Source: Pseudomonas morbosilactucae (GTDB taxonomy: Bacteria; Pseudomonadota; Gammaproteobacteria; Pseudomonadales; Pseudomonadaceae). From it: a stretch of DNA of 64,000 bases. The translations under genes and the position numbers were made by a program. The stretch is from assembly GCF_023241715.1 (NCBI RefSeq), contig NZ_JALQCW010000028.1, positions 18,646 through 82,645 on the forward strand, read 5' to 3'. The notes below the pieces were generated by a model. It made no database searches, was not told where the DNA came from, and worked only from the letters and a program-made list of their open reading frames with translations. Positions within the stretch are counted from its first letter, which is position 1. Each line of letters opens with the position of its first letter. Shown here in pieces: positions 37,339 through 45,591 of this stretch.

Positions 37339-37758
37339 ATGAATAGCTATCGGCAGGACGGTTCGGGGTCCGACACGCACAGCAAAGTGATCGGTTACCT
37401 GTTGTGGATTTTCGGTTTTACCGGGGCGCACCGTTTTTATTACGGCAAGCCGGTGACCGGGACGATCTGGTTTTTTACCTTGGGGTTGTTGGGCATCGGT
37501 TGGCTGATCGACCTGTTCCTGATCCCGGCCATGGATCGCGAGGCAGACCTGCGCTTTACCGCGGGCCCAATCGAATACAGCGTTGCCTGGATACTGTTGA
37601 CCTTTCTCGGGGTCTTTGGCGTGCATCGCATGTACCAGGGCAAGTGGCTCAGCGGCTTGCTCTACCTGGTAACGGGTGGGTTCTTGTTTCTGGGGGTGTT
37701 GTACGACTTCTGGACCCTGAACGACCAGGTGTCGGTGGAAAACGCCAAACGCCGTTAA
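37339..37758 (+). CDS. TM2-domain membrane protein
   Basis: 139 residues. It holds two TM2-like units, each a short turn with two helices: IFGFTGAHRFYYGKPVTGTIWFF and FLGVFGVHRMYQGKWLSGLLYL. The internal similarity suggests an old duplication. ATG 37339 is preceded by AAAGGGG. No specific function is known for bacterial TM2 proteins of this size. Confidence 0.88.
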   Translation: MNSYRQDGSGSDTHSKVIGYLLWIFGFTGAHRFYYGKPVTGTIWFFTLGLLGIGWLIDLFLIPAMDREADLRFTAGPIEYSVAWILLTFLGVFGVHRMYQGKWLSGLLYLVTGGFLFLGVLYDFWTLNDQVSVENAKRR

Positions 37759-37760
37759 CG

Positions 37761-37806
37761 GCGCAAGCCGGCCCCTTCTTGAGAGGAGCCGGCTTGCCGG
37801 CGAAAA
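37761..37806. repeat. REP element pair between the TM2 gene and pyrC'
   Basis: GCGCAAGCCGGCCCCTTCTT and GAGGAGCCGGCTTGCCGGCGA form a close inverted pair at the 3' ends of two convergent genes. Confidence 0.8.
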
Positions 37807-37821
37807 CAGACGCCGCTGTCT

Positions 37822-39093
37822 TCAGCCCTGGTAGCTGATATGCCCGTCCACCAGGGTGTAGCGCACCACGCCCGGCAGGCTATGGCCGATGAACGGGCAG
37901 TTCTCGCCCTTGGACAGCCAGCGCTCACCGGCCACCGTGGAGCTGGCCGGGTCAAACAGCACCAGATCTGCCGGAGCACCTACCGCCAGCTTGCCGGCTG
38001 GCAGGCGCAGCGCGTCGGCCGGGCCGGCGCTGAGGCGTGCGAGCAGGGTCGGTAAGTCCAGCAGGCCGTCTTCCACCAGCGTCAGGGCCAGGGGCAGCAG
38101 CAGTTCGACGCTGCTGATCCCCGGTTCCGTGGCGCCGAACGGTGCCAGCTTGGCGTCCCGCTCGTGGGGTTGGTGATGGCTGGAGATGGCTTGTACCACC
38201 CCGGACTTCACGGCTTCGCGCAGGCCATCGCGGTCGGCGCGCGAGCGCAGCGGCGGTTGCACGTGATACAGGCTGGAGAAGTCGATCAAGGCTTCGTCGG
38301 TGAGGATCAGCTGGTACAGCGCCACATCGGCGGTGACCGGCAGGCCGCGAGCCTGGGCCTGGGCGATCAGGGCAACGCCGCGAGCACTGGTCAACTGGCT
38401 GAAGTGGGCGCGCACGCCGCTTTGTTCCACCAGCAACAGGTCCCGGGCCAGGGCCACGGTTTCGGCGGTTTCGGGAATGCCCGGCAAGCCGAGGAAGCTG
38501 GCGGTGGGGCCTTCATGGGCCAGGCCGCCGTCGGCCAGGTCGCGGTCCTGAGAGTGGAAAATCACTGTCAGGTCGAACGTGGCGGCGTATTCCAGGGCGC
38601 GGCACAGGGTGCGGGTGTTGCGGAAACTCTCCAGGCCGTTGCCGAAGGCCACACAACCGGCGTCGCGCAAGGCAATCAGTTCTGCAAGCTGTTCGCCGTC
38701 CAGGCCTTTGCTCAGGGCGCCGATCGGGAAGACTTTGCTGTTGCCGGCCTCGCGGGCGCGGTCGAGGATCAGTTCGGCCACGGCCGAGGTGTCCAGCACC
38801 GGCTTGGTGCGCGGCGGGCAGCACAGGCTGGTGACGCCACCGGCAGCGGCGGCGTGGGTTTCGCTGGCGATGCTGCCTTTGCGGCTGTAGCCCGGTTCAC
38901 GCAGGGAGACGCTGAGGTCCACCAGCCCGGGGGCGGCTACCAGGCCTTTGGCATCGATGTGTTCACTTGCACTGAAACCGGCCGGGGCCGCGCCGATGGC
39001 GACGATCTTGCCGGCTTCCAGGTGCAGGTCGGTGACTTGATCCAGGCCGCTGCTTGGATCGATGACGCGGGCGCCGAGAATGCTGAGCTTCAC
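37822..39093 (-). CDS. pyrC: Dihydroorotase-like subunit of aspartate transcarbamoylase (non-catalytic)
   Basis: 423 residues, dihydroorotase family. The metal-binding HxH of active enzymes is replaced by Ser-x-Ser: [14 protein letters not shown] (Ser61, Ser63). This is the known inactive PyrC' form in Pseudomonas, which holds PyrB in the large ATCase complex. It overlaps pyrB by 4 bases. A separate true dihydroorotase must lie elsewhere in the genome. Confidence 0.92.
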   Translation of the reverse strand: MKLSILGARVIDPSSGLDQVTDLHLEAGKIVAIGAAPAGFSASEHIDAKGLVAAPGLVDLSVSLREPGYSRKGSIASETHAAAAGGVTSLCCPPRTKPVLDTSAVAELILDRAREAGNSKVFPIGALSKGLDGEQLAELIALRDAGCVAFGNGLESFRNTRTLCRALEYAATFDLTVIFHSQDRDLADGGLAHEGPTASFLGLPGIPETAETVALARDLLLVEQSGVRAHFSQLTSARGVALIAQAQARGLPVTADVALYQLILTDEALIDFSSLYHVQPPLRSRADRDGLREAVKSGVVQAISSHHQPHERDAKLAPFGATEPGISSVELLLPLALTLVEDGLLDLPTLLARLSAGPADALRLPAGKLAVGAPADLVLFDPASSTVAGERWLSKGENCPFIGHSLPGVVRYTLVDGHISYQG

Positions 39094-40094
39094 TGGGCGT
39101 TCTCCTGCTCGAATTGTCGCTGGGCGGTTTGCCCACTCATGGCCATGGACAGCACCGCCATCCGTACCGCAATGCCGTAGGTCACCTGGTTGAGAATCAC
39201 CGAGTGCGGACCGTCGGCCACCGCCGACTCGATTTCCACGCCGCGGTTGATCGGGCCCGGGTGCATGACGATGGCGTCCGGCTTGGCGCCGGCCAGGCGT
39301 GCGGTGGTCAGGCCGAACAGGCGGTAGAACTCGCCTTCACTGGGCAGCAGGCCGCCCTGCATGCGTTCGCGCTGCAGGCGCAGCATGATCACCACGTCGA
39401 CGTCTTTCAGGCCTTCGGCCATGTCGGTGTAGACCTTTACGCCGTATTGCTCGATGCCGATGGGCAGCAAGGTCTTGGGGGCGATCACACGGATGTCCGG
39501 GCAGCCCAGGGTTTTCAGGGCCAGCATGTTCGAGCGCGCCACCCGCGAGTGCAGGATGTCGCCGACGATGGCCACCGAGAGGTTCTCGAAGCTGCCTTTG
39601 TGGCGGCGAATGGTCAGCATGTCGAGCATGCCCTGGGTCGGGTGCGCGTGCCGGCCGTCGCCGCCGTTGATGATGGCCACTTGTGGGCACACGTGTTCGG
39701 CGATGAAGTGCGCGGCGCCGGAATCGCCGTGGCGCACCACGAACATGTCGGCGGCCATGGCTTCCAGGTTGCGCAGGGTGTCGAGCAGGGTTTCCCCTTT
39801 GCTCGCCGACGAGGTGGACACGTTCAGGGTGATCACGTCCGCCGACAGGCGCTGGGCGGCCAGTTCAAAGGTGGTGCGGGTGCGGGTCGAGTTCTCGAAG
39901 AACACGTTGCAGATGGTCTTGCCGCGCAGCAGCGGGACCTTCTTCACCGCCCGGCCACCGACTTCGAGGAAGGAGTCGGCGGTGTCGAGGATTTCCGTCA
40001 GCAGCTCGCGTTGCAGGCCGTCGAGGGAGAGGAAGTGGCGCAGCTGGCCCTGATCGTTGAGCTGCAGCGGGCGCTTGGCGTCTAGAGGCGTCAT
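39090..40094 (-). CDS. pyrB: Aspartate carbamoyltransferase catalytic subunit
   Basis: 334 residues, with the N-terminal extension usual for pseudomonads. The carbamoyl phosphate site [18 protein letters not shown] is near residue 70 and the aspartate-side loop MLRLQRERM near 237. It forms carbamoyl aspartate, the first committed step of pyrimidine synthesis, and assembles with PyrC'. Confidence 0.97.
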   Translation of the reverse strand: MTPLDAKRPLQLNDQGQLRHFLSLDGLQRELLTEILDTADSFLEVGGRAVKKVPLLRGKTICNVFFENSTRTRTTFELAAQRLSADVITLNVSTSSASKGETLLDTLRNLEAMAADMFVVRHGDSGAAHFIAEHVCPQVAIINGGDGRHAHPTQGMLDMLTIRRHKGSFENLSVAIVGDILHSRVARSNMLALKTLGCPDIRVIAPKTLLPIGIEQYGVKVYTDMAEGLKDVDVVIMLRLQRERMQGGLLPSEGEFYRLFGLTTARLAGAKPDAIVMHPGPINRGVEIESAVADGPHSVILNQVTYGIAVRMAVLSMAMSGQTAQRQFEQENAQ

Positions 40095-40119
40095 CGCAAT
40101 GGACTCTCAAAAGGGCGAG

Positions 40120-40626
40120 TTAGAGGGCGAGGTCTTGAAGCTCGAGTTGAAGCGGCGCAGGACCGGACAATTTTACCCGCTCGTGGGCGGCCAGCGACAG
40201 GGTCGCCCCCACCACATTGGGGCGGATCGGCAGTTCGCCGGCGTCCAGGTCCAGCAGGCAGACCAGGGTCACGCTGGCCGGTCGGCCGTAGTCGAAGAGC
40301 TCGTTCAGGGCCGCGCGGATGGTCCGGCCGCTCATCAGCACGTCGTCGATCAGCACCAGGTGCTGGCCTTCGATCTCGAACGGCAGCTCGGACGGGCGCA
40401 CTTGCGGGTGCAGGCCGTTCTGGCTGAAGTCATCGCGGTAGAAGGACACATCCAGCGTGCCCAGAGGCGCATTGCTGCCCAAGGCGTCCAGCAACGCCTG
40501 GGCGACCCAGACGCCACCGGTGCGAATGCCGATGAAGCGTGGCTCGCTGATATCGCGCTTGGCCAGGTGGGCATTGAGATCAGCGGCCATCTGGCTGATC
40601 AGTTCGGCGGGATTGGGCAGGCTCAT
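40120..40626 (-). CDS. pyrR: PyrR bifunctional pyrimidine regulator / uracil phosphoribosyltransferase
   Basis: 168 residues. PRPP-binding motif [17 protein letters not shown] near residue 95 and the [12 protein letters not shown] loop are conserved. In Gram-positive bacteria PyrR binds leader RNA; in pseudomonads it is thought to regulate pyr genes in another way and may salvage uracil. It is 25 bases upstream of pyrB. The leader holds no clear attenuator. Confidence 0.93.
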   Translation of the reverse strand: MSLPNPAELISQMAADLNAHLAKRDISEPRFIGIRTGGVWVAQALLDALGSNAPLGTLDVSFYRDDFSQNGLHPQVRPSELPFEIEGQHLVLIDDVLMSGRTIRAALNELFDYGRPASVTLVCLLDLDAGELPIRPNVVGATLSLAAHERVKLSGPAPLQLELQDLAL

Positions 40627-40738
40627 GGTTGCTCCTTCGTGGGCCCGCGCCGGCTGCGTGGAGCAGGGCGCGGGGCGGGTGTGATGGCCGGGAGGCGCGA
40701 AACATCGGTGCGCCACGCCTGTTACGGATTGGGCTGGA

Positions 40739-41176
40739 TCAGTGTTCGAACAGCGCTGAGTTCTCGTCGAGCCAGCCTTGCAGCAACAGGGCGGCGGCGA
40801 TGGCATCGACCGGGTTGTCGCGGTAACTGCCTTTCTGCCCGCCTCGGGCCAGGCGCTCGCCCTTGGCCTCGAAGGTGGTCAGGCGTTCATCGTGGGTATA
40901 GAAGGGCAGGTTGTAGCGGCCGTTCAGGCGCCGGGCGAATTTTTCCGCACGGGCGCACATGTCGCTGGGGGTGCCGTCCATGTTCAGCGGCAGGCCCACC
41001 ACCACGGCGTCGGGTTTCCATTCCTTGATCAGGGCTTCGACCTGATTCCAGTCGGGAATGCCGTTCTGCGCCTTGAGGGTGCACAGCTCGCGGGCCTGGC
41101 CGGTGATGACCTGGCCGACGGCCACGCCGATCTGCTTGGTGCCGTAGTCGAAGCCGAGAATCAGTCGCAGAGCCAT
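40739..41176 (-). CDS. ruvX: Putative pre-16S rRNA nuclease / Holliday junction resolvase-like YqgF
   Basis: 145 residues with an RNase H-like fold: [16 protein letters not shown] at the N-terminus, [11 protein letters not shown] near residue 55, DERLTTFEA near 94 and [14 protein letters not shown] near the end, supplying the acidic active site. It is assigned to 5'-end maturation of 16S rRNA. Its ATG overlaps the algH stop (TGATG). Confidence 0.94.
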   Translation of the reverse strand: MALRLILGFDYGTKQIGVAVGQVITGQARELCTLKAQNGIPDWNQVEALIKEWKPDAVVVGLPLNMDGTPSDMCARAEKFARRLNGRYNLPFYTHDERLTTFEAKGERLARGGQKGSYRDNPVDAIAAALLLQGWLDENSALFEH

Positions 41177-41745
41177 CAGGCGTGGCCCGCCTGAGTGGTG
41201 AGCAGGCTGAGGTTGACCCCCAGGTGCTTGGCGGCGGCTTCCAGGCGCAATTCGCTGCTGGTGTTGAACAGGATGTCGGCGTCGAACGGGCAGGTCAGCC
41301 AGGCGTTGTCCGCCAGTTCAGCCTCCAGTTGCCCGGCTTCCCAGCCGGCGTAGCCCAGGGCGATCAGGCTCTTGCTCGGGCCGATACCGTCGGCAATGGC
41401 GAACAGCACGTCCTGGGAGGTGGACAGCGACAACCCTTCAAGCTCCACCGTGGCCTGGTAGGTCGGGCCACTGGGGTGCAGGACAAAGCCCCGGTCGGTC
41501 TGCACGGGGCCGCCGCTGAAGATCGGCACATGCTGGCACAGCAGGGGCGGCTCGATATCGGGGCGCAGTTGCTCAAGGATGTCGGCGAGGTTCAGGTCCT
41601 GCGGACGATTGATCACCAACCCCATGGCGCCACCGGCGTTGTGCTCGACCAGGTAGGTCAAGGTGTGCGCAAAGTTCGGGTCGGCCATATGGGGCATGGC
41701 GATCAGGAAGTGATGCTTGAGGTAGCTGGGGCTGACATTTTTCAT
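41176..41745 (-). CDS. algH: UPF0301 family protein AlgH
   Basis: 189 residues. The family sequence LKHHFLIAMPHMADPNFAHTLTYLVEHNAGGAMGLVINRP is at the N-terminus. AlgH was named from alginate regulation in P. aeruginosa but its molecular function is unknown. ATG 41745 follows the family start. It is the first gene of an algH-ruvX-pyrR-pyrB-pyrC' series. Confidence 0.93.
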   Translation of the reverse strand: MKNVSPSYLKHHFLIAMPHMADPNFAHTLTYLVEHNAGGAMGLVINRPQDLNLADILEQLRPDIEPPLLCQHVPIFSGGPVQTDRGFVLHPSGPTYQATVELEGLSLSTSQDVLFAIADGIGPSKSLIALGYAGWEAGQLEAELADNAWLTCPFDADILFNTSSELRLEAAAKHLGVNLSLLTTQAGHA

Positions 41746-41857
41746 GAGCGCTAGTGTGGCGTTGGCGGGCCCGGCTGACAAGCGCAACCACCTGGGTGAA
41801 GTGCCGTTGGCCAAGGAGGGCGTGATCGGGATTTGCGCCAACCTGGCGGGCTCCATC

Positions 41858-41884
41858 GTCGGCAGGCCGGCTCCTATATAGGTG
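41858..41884. repeat. REP half-site between algH and tonB
   Basis: ATCGTCGGCAGGCCGGCTCCTATA, a degenerate REP half in the 156-base gap. Confidence 0.45.
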
Positions 41885-41901
41885 CGATGGCGTCCTGGAG
41901 A

Positions 41902-42801
41902 TCAGTTGCTGGACAGCTTGTCGCCCCGGGCGAAGCGCCAGGTGCGGATGATTTCCAGGCGGTCGATGTCCGACAGGTCGCCGGTAAAGGGGGCAAAGGG
42001 GGCGGCCAGGCGCACGATGCGCTGGGCGGCCTGGTCCAGCAATGGCTGGCCGGACGACTCCAGCACCAGCACTTCATACAGCGAGCCGTCGCGGTTGATC
42101 GAGACCATCAGCCGCAGGTTGCCGTAGATCTGCTTGCGCCGGGCTTCGTCCGGGTAATTGAGGTTGCCGATGCGTTCGACCTTCTTGCGCCACTCGTCTT
42201 TGTACCAGGCGCCCTTGTCGCGCATGGTCGAGGCCGCGCTCAGGCGGTGGATGCGCGGGCGCTTGGCGTACAACTGCTGTTCCTGGGCCAGTTCGGCTTC
42301 CAGGCTGGCGATGTCGCTGGACAGCTGGGAGCTGTCGAACGTTGGAGTCGGGGGCTTGGCGGGCGCTTGGGTCTTGACCTCTTCACGCTGGGTGACGGTC
42401 TTTTTCGGCTTGGGCGCCGTCGTCGCGACCGCGGCCTTGGGTGCGGCCTCCTGGGCTTCGGGCTTCACCGGGGGCGGCGGGGTGACCTTGTTCACCTTGT
42501 TTTCCTGGAACGGCGCGACCTCGGTGGTCTTCGGAATGGCCTTTTTGTCCAGGGTGCCGCTGCCTTGCTGGTTTTCTTGGGCCAGGAAGTCAGCCTTCTT
42601 CGGCGCCACCTCGCTCTTGAAGGTGGCCAGGGTGATTTCAAGGGTCTTGCTGATCTGCTTGGGTTCGGCGAAGGAGAACCCCAGGCCGAGGATCAGCGCC
42701 AAGTGAACGAGCGCAGCGAGGAACAGGGTAAACCCCAGGCGATCGGCCGCGCGCACGCCGCTATGGGCAAGCTCGGGTGGCAGATCGGACGGGAGGCTCA
42801 T
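41902..42801 (-). CDS. tonB: Energy transducer TonB
   Basis: 299 residues. One N-terminal membrane helix (about residues 22-46) is followed by a Lys/Pro/Ala-rich periplasmic linker and a C-terminal TonB domain (about 210-299) with YPDEARRKQIYGNLRLMVSINRDGSL. It passes proton-motive energy from an ExbBD complex to outer-membrane receptors. No exbBD genes lie beside it; the lone tonB next to gshB is common in pseudomonads, where it has also been linked to motility and pili. Confidence 0.92.
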   Translation of the reverse strand: MSLPSDLPPELAHSGVRAADRLGFTLFLAALVHLALILGLGFSFAEPKQISKTLEITLATFKSEVAPKKADFLAQENQQGSGTLDKKAIPKTTEVAPFQENKVNKVTPPPPVKPEAQEAAPKAAVATTAPKPKKTVTQREEVKTQAPAKPPTPTFDSSQLSSDIASLEAELAQEQQLYAKRPRIHRLSAASTMRDKGAWYKDEWRKKVERIGNLNYPDEARRKQIYGNLRLMVSINRDGSLYEVLVLESSGQPLLDQAAQRIVRLAAPFAPFTGDLSDIDRLEIIRTWRFARGDKLSSN

Positions 42802-42831
42802 CAGCGGTTCGACATCACAGGAAGCATCACA

Positions 42832-42883
42832 AAACCAACATCGCGGGTTTCACAGGCGGCGCATGATAACGCAATGTTGGTTT
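42832..42883. promoter_or_regulatory. Long inverted repeat between gshB and tonB
   Basis: AAACCAACATcGCG (42832-42845) and CGCaATGTTGGTTT (42870-42883) pair at 13 of 14 positions with a 24-base loop. On the minus strand the hairpin ends in a TTTTG stretch, so it may act as a weak terminator for gshB, or as an operator in front of tonB. Confidence 0.55.
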
Positions 42884-42931
42884 CAAGCTGTGTGCTTCAA
42901 GCAACAAGCGACAAGCTGTGCATGATCCACA

Positions 42932-43902
42932 TCAAGCTCGTGGCTTGCGGTTGGCGGCTTGCAGCTTCTTCTCGATGGCATCCATCAGCAGCCCGCCAAT
43001 GTTGGTGCCGAAGGCATTGTCGATTTCGCGGATGCAGGTCGGGCTGGTGACGTTAATTTCCGTCAGGTGCTCGCCGATCACGTCGAGGCCGACGAACAGC
43101 AGGCCCTTCTCCCGCAGAGTCGGGCCGACTTGGGCGGCGATCCAACGGTCCTTGTCGCTCAGCGGGCGGGCTTCACCGCGACCGCCGGCGGCCAGGTTGC
43201 CACGGGTTTCACCAGCTGCCGGGATGCGCGCCAGGCAATAGTCCACAGGCTCGCCGTCGATCATCAGGATGCGCTTGTCGCCGTCCTTGATCGCCGGCAG
43301 GTAGGCCTGGCCCATGATCTGCTGGGTGCCCAGGGCGGTCAGGGTTTCCAGGATCACCGAGAGGTTCGGGTCGCCGGCGCGGTGACGGAAAATCGAGGTG
43401 CCGCCCATGCCGTCCAGGGGCTTGAGAATCACATCGCCATGCTCGGCGGCGAAATCACGCAGCACGTCGGCGCGGCGGCTGACCACGGTGGGCGGGGTGC
43501 ACTGGGGGAACAAGGTGGCGAACAGCTTTTCATTGCAGTCGCGCAGGCTCTGGGGCTTGTTGACCACCAGTACGCCGTCACGCTCGGCCTGTTCCAGCAG
43601 GTAGGTGGAGTAGACGAATTCCATGTCGAACGGCGGATCCTTGCGCATCAGGATCACGTCCAGGTCGCTCAGGGGACTGTCGATCTCGGCGTCCAGTTCG
43701 AACCATTTTTCCGGGTTGGCGAAGACTTGCAGTGGGCGCATCTTGCCCGGGCCACACCGGCGCCCTGGTACAGGTCACGCTGCTCCATATAGAACAGGGT
43801 CCAGCCGCGAGCCTGGGCGGCCAGCAGCATGGCCAGCGAGCTGTCCTTTTTATAGGAGATGCTGGCGATAGGGTCCATGACAATCCCGACGCGAACGCTC
43901 AT
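42932..43902 (-). pseudogene. gshB: Glutathione synthetase, broken by a single-base frameshift
   Basis: The frame begins at ATG 43902 with MSVRVGIVMDPIASISYKKD, preceded by GAGGAA, and runs correctly to ...YQGAGVARAR. It then shifts near 43741-43747: the rest (MRPLQVFANPEKWFELDAEI onward to 42932) is in a different frame. Adding one base in GGGCAAGATG restores a 323-residue ATP-grasp enzyme with the normal gene length. GshB joins gamma-glutamylcysteine and glycine. The rest of the ATP-grasp domain is intact, including DGMGGTSIFRH and EINVTSPTC. A sequencing error is at least as likely as a real mutation. Confidence 0.8.
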
Positions 43903-44140
43903 GGGTTGTTTCCTCGAAAATTTAGTGGGGCGCAAGGCTTGAAAAGTGGCGTCAGAGTGGCGCCCGTGCGGTTCCCGGTCAAGGAAAAACCACCGCCTTG
44001 GTCGGCCGATAGATTGCATGGGGAGAGTGTGCTAAAAAGGCTCGCATGCCGTGCTCAGGCCTTGAACAACAAGGGTTTGGGGTCAGGCAACAAGGCACCG
44101 GCACCAATATCGATTCGCTGTGGCGATGGTAGAGCAGAAT

Positions 44141-44545
44141 ATGGAACAGCATTCCAGCGCCTTGAAGGTCATGGTGATCGATGATTCGAAGACGATTCGC
44201 CGCACCGCAGAAACCCTGTTGAAGAACGTGGGCTGTGAAGTCATCACCGCGGTGGACGGTTTCGAGGCCCTAGCGAAGATCGCCGACCACCGTCCCGGGA
44301 TTATTTTCGTCGACATCATGATGCCCCGGCTCGATGGTTATCAGACCTGCGCCCTGATCAAGAACAACAGCGCGTTCAAGGCCACGCCGGTGATCATGCT
44401 GTCCTCCAAGGACGGCCTGTTCGACAAGGCCAAGGGGCGTATCGTGGGTTCTGATCAATTTTTGACCAAGCCCTTTAGCAAGGAAGAACTGCTGAGCGCG
44501 ATCAAGGCCCACGTTCCGGACTTCGTCGCGCTTTCGCCACAGTAG
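44141..44545 (+). CDS. pilG: Type IV pilus response regulator PilG
   Basis: 134 residues, a lone CheY-like receiver domain. The acidic pocket (VMVIDDSK), the phospho-Asp in FVDIMMPRLDGYQT and the conserved Lys in FLTKPFSKEEL are present. PilG receives phosphate from ChpA and favours pilus extension. I chose ATG 44141 since it matches the PilG N-terminus (MEQHSSALKVMV); GTG 44120 and ATG 44126 are upstream. It leads the pil-chp operon, divergent from gshB. Confidence 0.94.
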   Translation: MEQHSSALKVMVIDDSKTIRRTAETLLKNVGCEVITAVDGFEALAKIADHRPGIIFVDIMMPRLDGYQTCALIKNNSAFKATPVIMLSSKDGLFDKAKGRIVGSDQFLTKPFSKEELLSAIKAHVPDFVALSPQ

Positions 44546-44601
44546 ACACGCACATCGGCGACCGGCCAGCGGGCCGCGCGCTTATTCGTATGGGGAAGAC
44601 C

Positions 44602-44967
44602 ATGGCTCGTATTCTGATCGTCGATGACTCGCCGACTGAAATGTACAAACTCACCGGCATGCTGGAAAAGCACGGTCATGAAGTGCTCAAGGCCGAGAAC
44701 GGTGCCGATGGCGTGGCCCTGGCCCGCCAGGAAAAGCCCGACGCTGTCTTGATGGACATCGTCATGCCCGGCCTCAACGGTTTCCAGGCGACTCGCCAAC
44801 TGACCAAGGACGCCGAAACCAGCCACATCCCGGTGATCATCATCACCACCAAGGACCAGGAAACCGACAAGGTCTGGGGCACCCGCCAGGGCGCCAAGGA
44901 CTACCTGACCAAACCGGTGGATGAAGAGACCCTGATCAAGACCCTGAACAGCGTCCTGGCCGGCTGA
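44602..44967 (+). CDS. pilH: Type IV pilus response regulator PilH
   Basis: 121 residues, a second lone receiver domain: RILIVDDSPTEM at the start, phospho-Asp in LMDIVMPGLNGFQATRQL, Lys in YLTKPVDEETL. PilH is thought to drain phosphate from ChpA or to oppose PilG. ATG 44602 follows GGGGAAG. Confidence 0.94.
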   Translation: MARILIVDDSPTEMYKLTGMLEKHGHEVLKAENGADGVALARQEKPDAVLMDIVMPGLNGFQATRQLTKDAETSHIPVIIITTKDQETDKVWGTRQGAKDYLTKPVDEETLIKTLNSVLAG

Positions 44968-44978
44968 TCGCCCACGCC

Positions 44979-45518
44979 ATGTCCGAGTCGCAAACCGCCT
45001 TCGAGCTGCTGCTCGAGATCGATCAGCGCTGCCGCCTGCTGGCGGCCGACCTGCCGTCCCAGGAAACCCACCAGCACAGTTGGAGTGGTATCGGCTTTCG
45101 CCTGGGCGAGCACTGGTATGTGGCGCCGATGGGCGAGGTCAGCGAGGTCCTGCATGAACCGCGCTACACCCTGTTGCCGGGGGTGAAGCCCTGGGTCAAG
45201 GGCGTGGCCAACCTGCGGGGGCGGCTGCTGCCACTGATGGACCTGTGCGGTTTCTTCGGCCATGAGCTGTCGCCCCTGCGCAAGCAGCGTCGGGTGCTGG
45301 TGGTGGAGTACAAGGAGCTGTTCGCCGGCTTGATGGTGGATGAAGTGGCGGGGTTGCAGCACTTTGCCCAGGACAGCCTGGAACAGCACGACGTCGACGC
45401 TGCGCAGCGGCAGATCGCGCCTTACCTGCGGGGGCACTTCAGTCGCGATCAGGTGTGGCAGGTCTTCAGTCCCTTTGCCTTGGCCCAATCGCCGGGATTC
45501 CTGGACGTGGCGATTTGA
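44979..45518 (+). CDS. pilI: CheW-like coupling protein PilI
   Basis: 179 residues with one CheW domain, with GEVSEVLHEPRYTLLPGVKPWVKGVANLRGRLLPLMDL typical of the coupling surface. It links the receptor PilJ to the kinase ChpA. It starts 11 bases after pilH. Confidence 0.93.
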   Translation: MSESQTAFELLLEIDQRCRLLAADLPSQETHQHSWSGIGFRLGEHWYVAPMGEVSEVLHEPRYTLLPGVKPWVKGVANLRGRLLPLMDLCGFFGHELSPLRKQRRVLVVEYKELFAGLMVDEVAGLQHFAQDSLEQHDVDAAQRQIAPYLRGHFSRDQVWQVFSPFALAQSPGFLDVAI

Positions 45519-45591
45519 TCTTGGCGCCGATTCCTCTCGGTTGACCTCAATTGTTGTGACGCAGTGGCGGAACCAGGCGGGGGCCTGACAG

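Noticed and set aside
40627..40738. Pyrimidine attenuator in the pyrR leader
   Set aside because: GC-rich short repeats are present but no terminator/antiterminator pair with a T run or a leader peptide is visible.
42932..43741. ATG 43741 as the true gshB start
   Set aside because: It would remove the conserved first 54 residues, which are intact upstream in another frame with a good ribosome site. A frameshift explains the data better.
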